Notes: generated from the letters alone by a model not told the origin. Shown: positions 9,661 to 19,550, numbered from the stretch's first letter. The stretch: DNA of 64,000 nucleotides from Chryseobacterium panacisoli (GCF_008274625.1 NZ_VTRU01000006.1:62001-126000); one strand, 5' to 3'. Program-made: numbers and translations.

Positions 9661-9690
9661 AAACTCCGGGAAAGGCTCCCGGAGTTTTTG
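9661..9690. terminator. Shared terminator between convergent genes
   Basis: Perfect 10-bp stem AAACTCCGGG (9661-9670) with CCCGGAGTTT (9678-9687), flanked by A-rich and T-rich sequence on either side. It can end both the ECF operon (+) and fumC (-). Confidence 0.85.
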
Positions 9691-9712
9691 CATTATATCA
9701 GTTATAGAATCA

Positions 9713-11107
9713 TTATTTTAAGCTTCCTACCATATCTTCTGGTTTTACCCACTCGTCAAACTGTTCAGCTGTTAATAATCCAAGATTGACAGCTTCTTCT
9801 TTTAAGGTTGTCCCATTTTTATGGGCTGTTTTAGCAATTTTAGCCGCATTTTCATACCCGATATGAGTATTTAATGCTGTAACAAGCATTAAAGATTTGT
9901 CTACAAGTTCTTTAATTCTTTCATGATTCGGTTCAATACCTACAGCACAGTGATCATTGAAAGAAATACATGCATCAGCGATCAACTGGGCAGACTGCAG
10001 AAAATTGTAAGCCATTACCGGTTTGAAAACATTCAGCTCATAATTGCCCTGAGTTCCTGCAAACGAAATGGTTGTATCATTTCCTAAAACCTGAGCACAA
10101 ACCATAGTCATTGCTTCATTCTGAGTAGGATTTACTTTTCCGGGCATAATGGATGATCCCGGCTCATTCTCTGGAATATGAATTTCCCCGATTCCGGAAC
10201 GTGGGCCTGATGCCAGTAATCTGATATCCTGAGCAATCTTATATAAAGAAACCGCAAGCTGCTTTAAAGCTCCGTGAGATTCAACAATTGCATCGTGTGC
10301 TGCAAGAGCCTCAAATTTATTTTCAGCCGTAATGAAAGGGTGTTTTGTAAATTGAGAAATATATTCTGCAACCTTTACATCATACCCGTTAGGAGTATTC
10401 AATCCTGTTCCTACAGCTGTTCCACCCAATGCAAGCTCAGAAAGGTGAGGTAATGTATTTCTTAAAGCTCTCAATCCGAATTCCAATTGAGCCACATACC
10501 CGGAAAATTCCTGCCCAAGGGTAAGAGGAGTAGCATCCATCAGGTGGGTTCTCCCTATTTTTACAATATCTTTGAATGCTTTCGATTTTTCAGCCAGCGT
10601 ATTTTTTAATTTTTCTACTGCAGGAATCGTTATCTCCACTACTTTTGTATACGCAGCAATGTGCATGGCAGTGGGATAGGTGTCATTAGATGACTGGGAT
10701 TTATTCACATCATCATTCGGGTGAATTTCAGATTTTTCACCCAATGTTCCTCCATTGTTGACATGCGCTCTGTTTGAAACTACTTCATTGACATTCATGT
10801 TCGACTGTGTTCCGGAACCTGTCTGCCAGATCACCAACGGAAACTGGTCATTAAGTTTTCCCTCAAGAATTTCATCACATACTTTAGCGATCATATCTCT
10901 CTTTTCAGCAGGAAGCACTCCCAGATCAGTGTTGGTATAAGCTGCTGCCTTTTTCAGATAAGCAAAAGCTTCAATAATTTCGTGCGGCATTGAACCCTCA
11001 GGACCTATTTTAAAATTGTTTCTGGAGCGTTCCGTCTGTGCGCCCCAAAATTTATCTGCAGGTACCTGCACTTCTCCCATGGTGTCTTTTTCTATTCTGT
11101 AATTCAT
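9713..11107 (-). CDS. fumC: Fumarate hydratase, class II
   Basis: TCA-cycle enzyme interconverting fumarate and L-malate, of the iron-independent aspartase/fumarase superfamily. The signature GSSIMPGKVNP lies near residue 315, with upstream THLMDATPLTLGQE (catalytic His region) and the N-terminal KFWGAQTERS substrate motif. The 464-aa length is canonical. It is transcribed away from an unrelated class I fumarase, with a 227-nt gap between the start codons. No clear promoter match was seen on its own strand in that gap. Confidence 0.97.
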   Translation of the reverse strand: MNYRIEKDTMGEVQVPADKFWGAQTERSRNNFKIGPEGSMPHEIIEAFAYLKKAAAYTNTDLGVLPAEKRDMIAKVCDEILEGKLNDQFPLVIWQTGSGTQSNMNVNEVVSNRAHVNNGGTLGEKSEIHPNDDVNKSQSSNDTYPTAMHIAAYTKVVEITIPAVEKLKNTLAEKSKAFKDIVKIGRTHLMDATPLTLGQEFSGYVAQLEFGLRALRNTLPHLSELALGGTAVGTGLNTPNGYDVKVAEYISQFTKHPFITAENKFEALAAHDAIVESHGALKQLAVSLYKIAQDIRLLASGPRSGIGEIHIPENEPGSSIMPGKVNPTQNEAMTMVCAQVLGNDTTISFAGTQGNYELNVFKPVMAYNFLQSAQLIADACISFNDHCAVGIEPNHERIKELVDKSLMLVTALNTHIGYENAAKIAKTAHKNGTTLKEEAVNLGLLTAEQFDEWVKPEDMVGSLK

Positions 11108-11310
11108 AGTGGTTGAAATTTGTATGATCTGTTTATTTGAAAGCCATAAAAATCTTTAGAATTATTGATTTTTAATCAAAGAAATAATCTTTTGGCTTTG
11201 CTTATTAAGCTTTTATAAAGGTACTTATAAACTCAGAAACCCGCAATTTATAATCATTATAAATATCAATTTAAATGACTGATTTTACTCATATTTTTTT
11301 ACAGGAGGCG

Positions 11311-11318
11311 TATTTTTG
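11311..11318 (+). promoter_or_regulatory. -7 promoter element for class I fumarase
   Basis: TATTTTTG fits the Bacteroidota -7 consensus TAnnTTTG and lies 16 nt before the ATG, implying a very short leader. No good -33 TTTG was found at the proper distance. Confidence 0.5.
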
Positions 11319-11334
11319 CACAAACAAAAATTGA

Positions 11335-12942
11335 ATGGACTTTAGATATCAGGATCCGTATCCAATTCAGAAAGATGATACGGTGTACAAGAAGCTTACA
11401 TCAGATTATGTAAAGGTTGAAAAACTGGGTGAAAGAGAAATTTTAACAATTGATCCGAAAGGACTGGAGTTATTAGCGGAAGAAGCGATGGCAGATGTTT
11501 CTTTCATGCTTCGTTCTTCACACCTGGAAAGCCTTAGAAGAATCATTGATGATCCTGAAGCTACTGATAACGACAGATTTGTTGCTTATAACCTTTTACA
11601 AAACGCTGCAGTAGCCGCTGAGGGAGCTCTTCCTTCATGCCAGGATACCGGAACAGCTATCGTAATGGGAAAGAAAGGAGAAAATGTATACACAGGAGTA
11701 GAGGACGGAGAATACCTGAGCAAAGGAATCTTCAATACTTATCAGAAAAGAAACCTAAGATATTCTCAGGTAGTTCCTTTGACGATGTTTGATGAAAAGA
11801 ATTCAGGATCCAACCTTCCTGCACAGATTGATATCTATGCTAAAAAGGGAGATTATTACGAATTTTTATTCTTAACAAAAGGAGGAGGTTCAGCCAATAA
11901 AACATTCTTATACCAAAAAACAAAATCCTTATTGAACGAAAAATCTCTTGAAGAATTCGTTAAAGAAAGAATTTCAGACCTTGGAACAGCTGCATGCCCG
12001 CCTTATCACTTAGCATTGGTAATTGGAGGAACTTCAGCAGAAGCCAACCTTGCTGCAGTAAAGAAAGCATCAGCAAAATACTATGACCATCTTCCAACAG
12101 AAGGTAATGAAGCCGGACAGGCATTCAGAGATCTTGAATGGGAGGCAAAAGTTCAGAAAATCTGCCAGGAAAGTGCAATCGGGGCTCAGTTTGGAGGAAA
12201 ATACCTTACCCATGATGTAAGAGTGATCAGACTTCCGAGACATGCTGCATCTTGCCCGGTAGGAATGGGGGTTTCCTGTTCTGCAGACAGAAACATTAAA
12301 GGGAAAATCACAAAAGAAGGGATCTTCCTTGAGCAGTTGGAACAGGATCCGAAAAGATTCTTACCTGATACCCCTCCACACCTTGAAGAAGCGGTTGAGA
12401 TTAACTTAAATAAGCCAATGCCGGAAATTCTTGCCGAGTTATCCAAATATCCGATCAAAACAAGATTGAAACTGAACGGAACTCTGATCGTTGCAAGAGA
12501 CATCGCTCACGCAAAAATCAAAGAAATTATCGATAGCGGAAAGCCAATGCCGGAATATTTCAAAAACCACCCGATTTATTATGCGGGACCTGCAAAAACT
12601 CCGGAAGGTATGGCTTCAGGAAGTTTCGGACCTACTACAGCAGGAAGAATGGACGTTTATGTGGATGAATTCCAAAGCCACGGCGGAAGTATGATTATGC
12701 TGGCAAAAGGAAACAGAAGTAAAGATGTTACCAATGCCTGTCATAAATACGGAGGTTTTTACCTTGGATCTATCGGAGGGCCTGCTGCTATTCTGGCCAA
12801 AGACAATATTGTGTCTGTAGATGTAGTAGACTTCCCGGAATTAGGAATGGAAGCGGTAAGAAAAATCGAAGTAAAAGACTTCCCTGCATTCATTATTTCC
12901 GATGATAAAGGCAATGATTTCTTCGCGAATCTTGCCCATTAA
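11335..12942 (+). CDS. Fumarate hydratase, class I ([4Fe-4S])
   Basis: A 535-aa single-chain class I fumarase combining the alpha (N-terminal) and beta (C-terminal) domains. Cysteines C102 (PSCQDTGTA), C221 (TAACPPYH) and C315 (MGVSC) have the spacing expected for the three ligands of the [4Fe-4S] cluster of this family; C307 is also close. The beta domain has YYAGPAKTPEG and GPTTAGRMD. The enzyme catalyses the same reaction as the neighbouring fumC but is expected to be oxygen-sensitive. It is divergent from fumC, an arrangement that suits switching between the two enzymes. Confidence 0.94.
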   Translation: MDFRYQDPYPIQKDDTVYKKLTSDYVKVEKLGEREILTIDPKGLELLAEEAMADVSFMLRSSHLESLRRIIDDPEATDNDRFVAYNLLQNAAVAAEGALPSCQDTGTAIVMGKKGENVYTGVEDGEYLSKGIFNTYQKRNLRYSQVVPLTMFDEKNSGSNLPAQIDIYAKKGDYYEFLFLTKGGGSANKTFLYQKTKSLLNEKSLEEFVKERISDLGTAACPPYHLALVIGGTSAEANLAAVKKASAKYYDHLPTEGNEAGQAFRDLEWEAKVQKICQESAIGAQFGGKYLTHDVRVIRLPRHAASCPVGMGVSCSADRNIKGKITKEGIFLEQLEQDPKRFLPDTPPHLEEAVEINLNKPMPEILAELSKYPIKTRLKLNGTLIVARDIAHAKIKEIIDSGKPMPEYFKNHPIYYAGPAKTPEGMASGSFGPTTAGRMDVYVDEFQSHGGSMIMLAKGNRSKDVTNACHKYGGFYLGSIGGPAAILAKDNIVSVDVVDFPELGMEAVRKIEVKDFPAFIISDDKGNDFFANLAH

Positions 12943-12985
12943 TTAGTTTAAAATTAAAATAAATAACAAAATAGAGCACTGATCT

Positions 12986-13017
12986 TTTGTGTAAAAAAGA
13001 AAAAAGCTTTATTTTTG
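12986..13017 (+). promoter_or_regulatory. Promoter of small His-tailed membrane protein
   Basis: TTTG at 12986-12989 and TATTTTTG at 13010-13017, 20-nt spacer, a full match to the Bacteroidota consensus. Predicted transcription start is near 13022, which rules out the ATG at 13015 and supports the one at 13036. Confidence 0.75.
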
Positions 13018-13035
13018 CCTAAAATCTTAAAGAGA

Positions 13036-13320
13036 ATGATAACGATATTATCAGCATTTTGGCCATTCTACCAGTTCCTTTGGACTATATTCTTCATTAC
13101 TATGTTCTTAGTAGGATTCTGGTGTATTTTTATGTTCTTCGGATTAGTAATCCCAATGTGGCTAACTGAAGGTTTGAAAGAGTATTTCGGAAAAGTAAAG
13201 CCTTTCGATCCTGAAGATATCAGAAGAAAGCTTGTTTCTGAACAGGAAGGTGTAGAAGTTATCTACAGCGAGCCTAAAGGAAACGGACCTTTCCTTCACG
13301 ATCACGGACATCATCATTAA
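13036..13320 (+). CDS. Small membrane protein with His-rich C-terminus
   Basis: A 94-aa protein, not recognised as a named family. One long or two closely spaced hydrophobic segments (about residues 8-45) are followed by a soluble tail containing KPFDPEDIRRKLVSEQEG and ending HDHGHHH. The final His/Asp cluster could bind a metal, but this is inference. The start at 13036 is chosen because the promoter just upstream places the transcript start after the earlier ATG at 13015. It stands alone between class I fumarase and a terminator shared with the AraC gene. Confidence 0.75.
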   Translation: MITILSAFWPFYQFLWTIFFITMFLVGFWCIFMFFGLVIPMWLTEGLKEYFGKVKPFDPEDIRRKLVSEQEGVEVIYSEPKGNGPFLHDHGHHH

Positions 13321-13385
13321 TTGATTGTCATTGCTTTTTCACCTTAATTCTGAAAAAGTAATATCAAAGCAAAACAACATATATA

Positions 13386-13416
13386 AAACCGCTTAATTCG
13401 TTAGGCGGTTTTTCTA
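13386..13416. terminator. Shared terminator between convergent genes
   Basis: Stem AAACCGCTTA (13386-13395) with TAGGCGGTTT (13402-13411), one G-U pair, followed by TTTCTATTTA. It serves the + strand small membrane gene and probably the - strand AraC gene as well. Confidence 0.75.
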
Positions 13417-14307
13417 TTTATTATTCCTGAGGCTTTCCGGAGATACTCCAAATTTCTTTTTAAAAGCCCGTGTAAAGTTCTGGAGATATTCGTAACCGCA
13501 CTCAATGGCAATTTCTTTGATCATAATCTCTTTATCGGTGATCAGTTTTCTTGCCTTCAGCATTCTGAGCTCTGATATATAATGAGCAATCGTGGTATGA
13601 TACTGTGCCTTGAATTCTTTTCTGATAATACTCTGATTCATGCCCATATATTTTCCGATCTCTTCTGCTTTTATATTTCGGTGATAATTTTCATCAATGA
13701 ATTTCCTGATCATTTCAGGAGTCTTCGGAGTGGATTCCAAAATGTTTTTCTCATTGAACTGTTCAAAAATCAAAATCAGGAGCTTAATGATCTTGGCTTC
13801 TATAAAAAGCTTCTGCATGATTCCTTTTTTGGTATATCCCAGAATTTCCTTTACAATCATATGCATTTCAACCGTCATGTCCGGAGGTGTCTCTTTATGA
13901 AGGAATATAAAATTATTGTGAGTCATGTTTTCCAGAATTTCTGCATTCTCACGGTTGAGGTCAGGATTAATGAGATTGAAAACATATTGATAATTGATCT
14001 GAATCTGGAGATACTTCAGAATTTCCTGGTTTTCCGTCCATAGCTCTGCAATACTTTCTTCGGGTGAATAGTGAAGGATGTATTGGTTTTTCTTAAATGA
14101 AAATTGACTTCCGCAGTCATGAGCCTCCAAATTAATACCATCACTCAGCAGAAAAAGAAGATTAAAGCTGGACTTCCCCTCCAGCATATGAGATTTGAAA
14201 GACTGGTCAGGACACAGATCTTCCTGTATGATGATTTTGATGTCTTCGGATCTGAACAGAAGTCCACTTTTAGATGATTTCCTCATACAACACATTTTTA
14301 CAGCCAT
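13414..14307 (-). CDS. AraC family transcriptional regulator
   Basis: About 297 aa with an N-terminal ligand or dimerisation domain and a C-terminal double helix-turn-helix (AEEIGKYMGMNQSIIRKEFK, then IKEIAIECGYEYLQNFTRAFKKKFGVSP), the AraC hallmark. The start is uncertain: in-frame ATGs occur at 14349, 14307, 14295 and 14286, and I use 14307 as a compromise since the first 14 residues of the longest form look unlike the family. It is transcribed divergently from a secreted T9SS protein gene, which may be its target. The effector is unknown. Confidence 0.88.
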   Translation of the reverse strand: MAVKMCCMRKSSKSGLLFRSEDIKIIIQEDLCPDQSFKSHMLEGKSSFNLLFLLSDGINLEAHDCGSQFSFKKNQYILHYSPEESIAELWTENQEILKYLQIQINYQYVFNLINPDLNRENAEILENMTHNNFIFLHKETPPDMTVEMHMIVKEILGYTKKGIMQKLFIEAKIIKLLILIFEQFNEKNILESTPKTPEMIRKFIDENYHRNIKAEEIGKYMGMNQSIIRKEFKAQYHTTIAHYISELRMLKARKLITDKEIMIKEIAIECGYEYLQNFTRAFKKKFGVSPESLRNNK

Positions 14308-14367
14308 GGTACAACTACTTAAGGGAAAAGTCCTTCTCAGGATAACCAAAAGTTCGTAAATGATAAC

Positions 14368-14395
14368 TTGGGGTTAATTATGTGAGGTACTTTTG
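14368..14395 (+). promoter_or_regulatory. Promoter of secreted T9SS protein gene
   Basis: TTG at 14368-14370, 17-nt spacer, TACTTTTG at 14388-14395 (TAnnTTTG). Located in the intergenic region shared with the AraC regulator. Confidence 0.65.
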
Positions 14396-14440
14396 CGCAA
14401 AATTAAATTAAATTTAGAATAATTAAAAATAATATTTTAT

Positions 14441-16519
14441 ATGTTTAGAGATTTACATTTTGCAATACAGAAAATCAGAACGGGATTAACGTTGCTGACC
14501 ATGGCCGGAAGCTGCTTGTATGCTCAGCAATGGGAAAATGTTGGAGGCATTCAGGATGTATCAGCAGGAGGGAGCAGTTTTAATAATTTAGTTATTGATA
14601 ATTCAGGAAATTATTATCTGTCATATTATGATGTTTCCGTAGCCAGAGGTTCTGTTCAGAAATTTAACGGGACTTCATGGTCATATTTAGGGGGAAGTGC
14701 GGGAGTTACAACAGGAACAGCAACGTACAGTTCACTGTCTATAAGTCCTAATGGAAACAGCCTTTATTATACCAATCAGCTTGGTTATCCAGGTTCTGGA
14801 ATGGAAGTACGTTTGTTTACAGGATCTTTATGGTCTCAGCTTCCGAATGCTACAGACAGTTCTGTAAATTATCAGGCTTCTGCAGTTTCTTCTGATAATA
14901 TTATATTCACTTATGGATCTTATGGTTCAGGAACGGTAAAAAGATATTTTGGAGGAACCTGGGAGCAGGTAGGAAATGCCGGCTTTTCAGGAGGTGCTGA
15001 ATTTGCTGAAATGGTCATCGGAACCAATAATATGGTCTATACATGTAATATTTCCGGAGGGGTAAAGGTGTATCAGAACAGCACTGATGCCAACTCAACA
15101 CAAGACTGGAGTTTGGTAGGTGGAGCAGCGGCAGATGCTTCTTCATCAGGAGAACAGTATAATGCTGATATCGCTTTGGATGGATCTAACATTATTTATG
15201 TAGCCTATGTTTCAAACTCAGCAGGAGGAAAGAAAGTGAATGTCAAGAAATTTGACGGAAATTCTTGGGTCCAGGTCGGAAATGCTAATTTCTCAGAAGG
15301 AAGGGTACAGCATGTTGCATTAGCCATAACGGAATCCGGGAAACCATATGTAGTCGCCAGCCGTTTTGAAAATGATAATTTCCTGAGAAATACCGTTTAT
15401 AAATTAGATGATTCACAAAACTGGGTTGCTTTTGGTGGCGATTTTGTTTCAGATGGTGAAGCAAAATACAATGACCTTGCTATAGATAAAGCGCATAACT
15501 ATCTTATTCTTGCTTATTCTGACAATACCACAAAAGTTAAAAGAATTTCATTGACATTAAATCCTCAAACTTGCAGTAATACAGACCCGGGAGCAAATGT
15601 GGGAGATGTTGGATGTGTGAGTTTTATGTATCGCGGGCAGCAGGTTGCTTATACTACTGTAAGAGGAGCAGACGGAAAAATATGGCTTCAGCAGAACCTT
15701 GGAAGTACTCAGGTCGCTTCATCTGTAGCCGATGCGAACGCATATGGAGATCTTTTTCAATGGGGAAGATGGGATGACGGCCACCAGCTGAGAAATTCTC
15801 AGACAGCACAAGCGCCTTCACCCAATACTCCGGAAGGCATTGGTGCAGCAGGCGGAGCCTATATTGTGGGATCTCCGGCATGGTGGGCAGGTTTTGCAAG
15901 TTCAGATACATGGGCTGGTACATCAGCCGCAGACGTTAATGCATCGGCTGGGGTGGATCCTTGTAAAGCTATCGGAACAGACTGGAAAATGCCTTCACAG
16001 GCAGACTGGACTGCTTTAGTAGGAGCTGAAGGTATTGGCAATCCGGCAACGGCTTACAGCAGCAATCTTAAATTACCGGCAGGAGGATACAGAGGCTCAA
16101 GCAATGGTGATTTTACATTCGTAGGACAAAGAGGATATTTCTGGAGTTCAGATACATCAAGCTTAGGAGCTAAATATCTCTATATTGGTTCAACTATTGC
16201 CAACCCGTCAGCTGGAGCTATGAGAGGTCAGGGGTCTTCAGTAAGATGTATTAAACCGACATCTTCTTTGGGTACTTCAGATATCAGACTGAATAATGCA
16301 GTCATAGGAATGTACCCTAATCCGACAAAAGGAATTCTTACTGTTAAAGCAGACTCCGTGATTGACAAAGTAAATGTTATCAATGCGGTAGGACAAAAAA
16401 TGAATGTACAGTTCTCAGATAACCAAATCAATATGACTGAACTTCCTTCAGGGCTATATATCGTGGAATTAAAATTAAAGAACGGACAATCCGTTTCTAA
16501 AAAAATTATAAAAGACTAA
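14441..16519 (+). CDS. Secreted T9SS cargo protein with FISUMP-like domain
   Basis: A 692-aa exported protein with signal sequence ending LYAQ near residue 30. The first half (to about residue 380) repeats units of the pattern NGTSWSYLGG / FDGNSWVQVGNANFSEGRVQHVALAI, suggesting a beta-propeller or similar repeat fold. Residues about 390-605 resemble the FISUMP domain (DGKIWLQQNLGS, YGDLFQWGRWDDGHQ, FWSSD, SVRCIK). The last about 75 residues are a type A T9SS sorting domain (MYPNPTKGILTV to LKNGQSVSKKIIKD). Likely exposed on or released from the cell surface. Ligand or substrate unknown. Confidence 0.8.
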   Translation: MFRDLHFAIQKIRTGLTLLTMAGSCLYAQQWENVGGIQDVSAGGSSFNNLVIDNSGNYYLSYYDVSVARGSVQKFNGTSWSYLGGSAGVTTGTATYSSLSISPNGNSLYYTNQLGYPGSGMEVRLFTGSLWSQLPNATDSSVNYQASAVSSDNIIFTYGSYGSGTVKRYFGGTWEQVGNAGFSGGAEFAEMVIGTNNMVYTCNISGGVKVYQNSTDANSTQDWSLVGGAAADASSSGEQYNADIALDGSNIIYVAYVSNSAGGKKVNVKKFDGNSWVQVGNANFSEGRVQHVALAITESGKPYVVASRFENDNFLRNTVYKLDDSQNWVAFGGDFVSDGEAKYNDLAIDKAHNYLILAYSDNTTKVKRISLTLNPQTCSNTDPGANVGDVGCVSFMYRGQQVAYTTVRGADGKIWLQQNLGSTQVASSVADANAYGDLFQWGRWDDGHQLRNSQTAQAPSPNTPEGIGAAGGAYIVGSPAWWAGFASSDTWAGTSAADVNASAGVDPCKAIGTDWKMPSQADWTALVGAEGIGNPATAYSSNLKLPAGGYRGSSNGDFTFVGQRGYFWSSDTSSLGAKYLYIGSTIANPSAGAMRGQGSSVRCIKPTSSLGTSDIRLNNAVIGMYPNPTKGILTVKADSVIDKVNVINAVGQKMNVQFSDNQINMTELPSGLYIVELKLKNGQSVSKKIIKD

Positions 16520-16581
16520 CTGAATTTCAATAATAAAGATTTTCGTTCAAAAAATAGTTCATTACAATTACTTTTATTGGG

Positions 16582-16613
16582 AGGCTCATGAAATTTTCAT
16601 GAGCCTTTTTTTT
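16582..16613 (+). terminator. Intrinsic terminator after T9SS protein
   Basis: AGGCTCATGAAA (16582-16593) pairs perfectly with TTTCATGAGCCT (16595-16606), followed by a run of T. Confidence 0.9.
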
Positions 16614-16712
16614 AGTTTGTTTTTTTCCGGAAAATTGAAATATTTGATGAAGAATGGATAAGAATAGTCATTATGAAGAAAAATTTATACTATATTCGAT
16701 AAAAAATAAGAA

Positions 16713-19550
16713 ATGAAAAAGCTTTATTCCGTTGTTTTTCTGTTGATTGCAATGGCTGTTTTTGGGCAGATCAATTACTCCATTAGCCCAAATCCATTCA
16801 ACGAGACAGATGCAGTTACGCTTACAGTTCCGGGAGATCAGATTGATGAAACTGCCTGGGGAGTTTCCAATAATGCCATTTATATCTGGTCATGGTCTTT
16901 TGATACCAATTATCAGAACAGTCAGGATTGTCCTACCAATGGCAGCTGGAACAGTTCCAATGATCTTAATAAACTGAATTATAATGCAGGTACAGACAGC
17001 TATTCACTCACTTTTACTCCTACTGCTTTTTTCGGAAGAACAGGGATAGGCAGGTTCGGATTTTTACTAAAAGATAAAACAGGATCTCATCAGACCTCAC
17101 CGGACATTTTTGTAAATGTGGGTACCTTAAGCTTAAATCTTACCAATCCACTGGCTAATAGCCTGACTTCTGTTCCGGCAGGAAATTCTATTAATATTAC
17201 AGCAACAACAAATAACAACGCAACATTTCTGCTAAAAGCAAACGGAGCTGTTGTCAATTCTACAACAACTCCGTCACAATCCTACTCTTACAGTTATACA
17301 GTTACTCAGGATACCAGCATGGAACTTGTTGCCACAGAAGGATCTAATTCTAAAACTGCGACATTCATTTTACAGGTTCCGAGAAATGTAGTTTCTGAAG
17401 CCATTCCAAACTGGATCAAGCAGGGAATTAATTACCATCCGACAGATCAGACCAAAGTGGGGCTTGCTTTATATGCACCAGGTAAAAATTTTGTACATGT
17501 CATCGGAAGTTTCAACAGCTGGGCTGTGAATGATTCTTATTTAATGAAAAGAGATACCTCAAATCCTGATTTGTATTGGATTGAGCTCAACGGAATTACT
17601 CCTCAGCAGTTATATACTTTCCAATACAGAACCAATGATTTGAGAAAAGTAGCAGATCCTTATTCACCACAAATTTTATCATCTTATGACGATCAATGGA
17701 TTTCTGCTTCTACTTATCCAAATTTACCTGCATTTCCTGCAGGACAGGGTTTTGAAGTTTCAACATTTAAAACGGGACAGACAGCCTATAACTGGCAGAC
17801 AACCAATTTTCAGAGACCAGCGAAAGAAGATCTGCTGGTCTACGAATTATTATTGAGAGACTTTACACAGGAAAAGAACTGGCAGTCACTGATTGATAAA
17901 ATTGCTTATTTAAAGAATTTAAAAATCAATGCCATAGAATTAATGCCGATCATGGAATTTGACGGAAACCTTTCATGGGGATACAATACTTCTTTCCATT
18001 ATGCATTGGACAAAGCCTATGGAACTCCCGAAAAATTCAAAGAATTTGTAGACCTCTGCCACCAGAACGGGATTGCAGTGATTCTGGATGTGGCATTTAA
18101 CCATGCAACAGGACGTTCTCCTTTGGTAAGACTTTGGAACATAGATCCCGATGGTGACGGCTATGGAAATGTTGCAGCAAACAACCCTTATTTCAATCAG
18201 GTTCCGAAACACTCATACAATGTGTTTAACGATTTTAATCATACAAGCCTTTCAACGCAATATTACGTTGAAAGATGTCTTCAGCAATGGCTTACAGAAT
18301 ATCGTATTGACGGATTCCGCTGGGATTTAACAAAAGGATTTACCCAAAGCTGTTCCGAAAATGATGAAGCATGCACCAATGCCTATCAACAGGACAGAGT
18401 GGATATCATGAAACATTATGCAGACAGACAATGGACAATAGATCCCAATTCTTACATGATCTTTGAACACCTGGGAACGGATGCAGAAGAACAGCAATGG
18501 GCAAACTACAGGGTAGCAGAAGGAAAAGGAGTGATGCTTTGGAATAAGCAAACGGATCCTTATAATCAAAATACCATGGGATATAAGGACAACAGTAATT
18601 ATGACAGAATGAATCATAGTCTTCATGGGTTTACCAATATGCGTGCTGTAGGGTACGGAGAAAGTCATGATGAAGAAAGGCTGATGTTTAAAAATCTTGC
18701 ATATGGTGCTGCGAATGGGAGCTATGATGTTAAAAATCTTAATACAGCTCTTGAGAGAATGAAAACTTTCGGAGCGACTTTCTTTACCATTCCCGGTCCG
18801 AAAATGATCTGGCAGTTTGGGGAATTAGGATACGAATTCAGTATCAACAGATGCGCTGACGGTACCATCAATAACGGGTGCAGAACGGATGAGAAACCTG
18901 TTGCATTTACTTTGGGATATGATACCAATGCAAACCGAAAAGCCGTATATGATACATGGGCTAAAATAATCACGATCAGAAATGCCCACCAGATTTTTAA
19001 AACTAAAACATACAGTATAGAATCCAATAATCTGGCTAATGATCCGAATGGACTGATCACAAGAATTTATCTCTATGATCCGACGATTACAACCGGGATA
19101 AAAAATGTGGTGGTACTGGCCAATTATGACACATCTGCAAAAGATGTCGTTCCTTACTTTCCTTACACTGGGCAATGGCAGAATCTGATGGATGACAGCA
19201 TTTCAAATATAGCTTCAACAACGGCTCCGATAACTTTACAGCCGGGAGAATTCAGGATTTTCGGAAATTATGCAGGTGCGCTGTCAACAACAGATCCAAA
19301 CGCTGAAAATAAATTATCGCTTCAGATTGCAGATAATCCAATACAAAACGGAGTAGCAAAATTAATTTTTAACAAAGCGAAAAACGGAGAGATTTTAATT
19401 TTTGATATGACCGGTAAAAAACTGGATTCATTCAAACTGAATAAAGAAAACGGTACTTATGAAGCAAAAATCAATTATCCGCCAGGCACTTATCTGGTTC
19501 AGCTGAAATCAGAAACAGGAACAGTCATTCAAAAGATGATTGTTAAGTAA
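16713..19550 (+). CDS. Secreted alpha-amylase family (GH13) enzyme with T9SS sorting domain
   Basis: A 945-aa exported glycoside hydrolase. Signal peptide at residues 1-19, then beta-sandwich-like modules, an early-set/CBM48-like module around residues 250-310 (VIGSFNSWAVND) and a GH13 barrel from about 370. The catalytic triad is visible: nucleophile D538 (DGFRWD), acid/base E585 (MIFEHLG) and D653 (ESHDEERL). The C-terminal about 75 residues are a T9SS sorting domain ending SETGTVIQKMIVK. Expected to cleave alpha-1,4-glucans outside the cell. There are no Sus genes beside it, and strong terminators on both sides make it monocistronic. Confidence 0.92.
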   Translation: MKKLYSVVFLLIAMAVFGQINYSISPNPFNETDAVTLTVPGDQIDETAWGVSNNAIYIWSWSFDTNYQNSQDCPTNGSWNSSNDLNKLNYNAGTDSYSLTFTPTAFFGRTGIGRFGFLLKDKTGSHQTSPDIFVNVGTLSLNLTNPLANSLTSVPAGNSINITATTNNNATFLLKANGAVVNSTTTPSQSYSYSYTVTQDTSMELVATEGSNSKTATFILQVPRNVVSEAIPNWIKQGINYHPTDQTKVGLALYAPGKNFVHVIGSFNSWAVNDSYLMKRDTSNPDLYWIELNGITPQQLYTFQYRTNDLRKVADPYSPQILSSYDDQWISASTYPNLPAFPAGQGFEVSTFKTGQTAYNWQTTNFQRPAKEDLLVYELLLRDFTQEKNWQSLIDKIAYLKNLKINAIELMPIMEFDGNLSWGYNTSFHYALDKAYGTPEKFKEFVDLCHQNGIAVILDVAFNHATGRSPLVRLWNIDPDGDGYGNVAANNPYFNQVPKHSYNVFNDFNHTSLSTQYYVERCLQQWLTEYRIDGFRWDLTKGFTQSCSENDEACTNAYQQDRVDIMKHYADRQWTIDPNSYMIFEHLGTDAEEQQWANYRVAEGKGVMLWNKQTDPYNQNTMGYKDNSNYDRMNHSLHGFTNMRAVGYGESHDEERLMFKNLAYGAANGSYDVKNLNTALERMKTFGATFFTIPGPKMIWQFGELGYEFSINRCADGTINNGCRTDEKPVAFTLGYDTNANRKAVYDTWAKIITIRNAHQIFKTKTYSIESNNLANDPNGLITRIYLYDPTITTGIKNVVVLANYDTSAKDVVPYFPYTGQWQNLMDDSISNIASTTAPITLQPGEFRIFGNYAGALSTTDPNAENKLSLQIADNPIQNGVAKLIFNKAKNGEILIFDMTGKKLDSFKLNKENGTYEAKINYPPGTYLVQLKSETGTVIQKMIVK

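Noticed and set aside
13582..14043. 153-codon open frame on the + strand inside the AraC gene
   Set aside because: The opposite strand encodes a complete AraC DNA-binding domain; this frame has a random composition.
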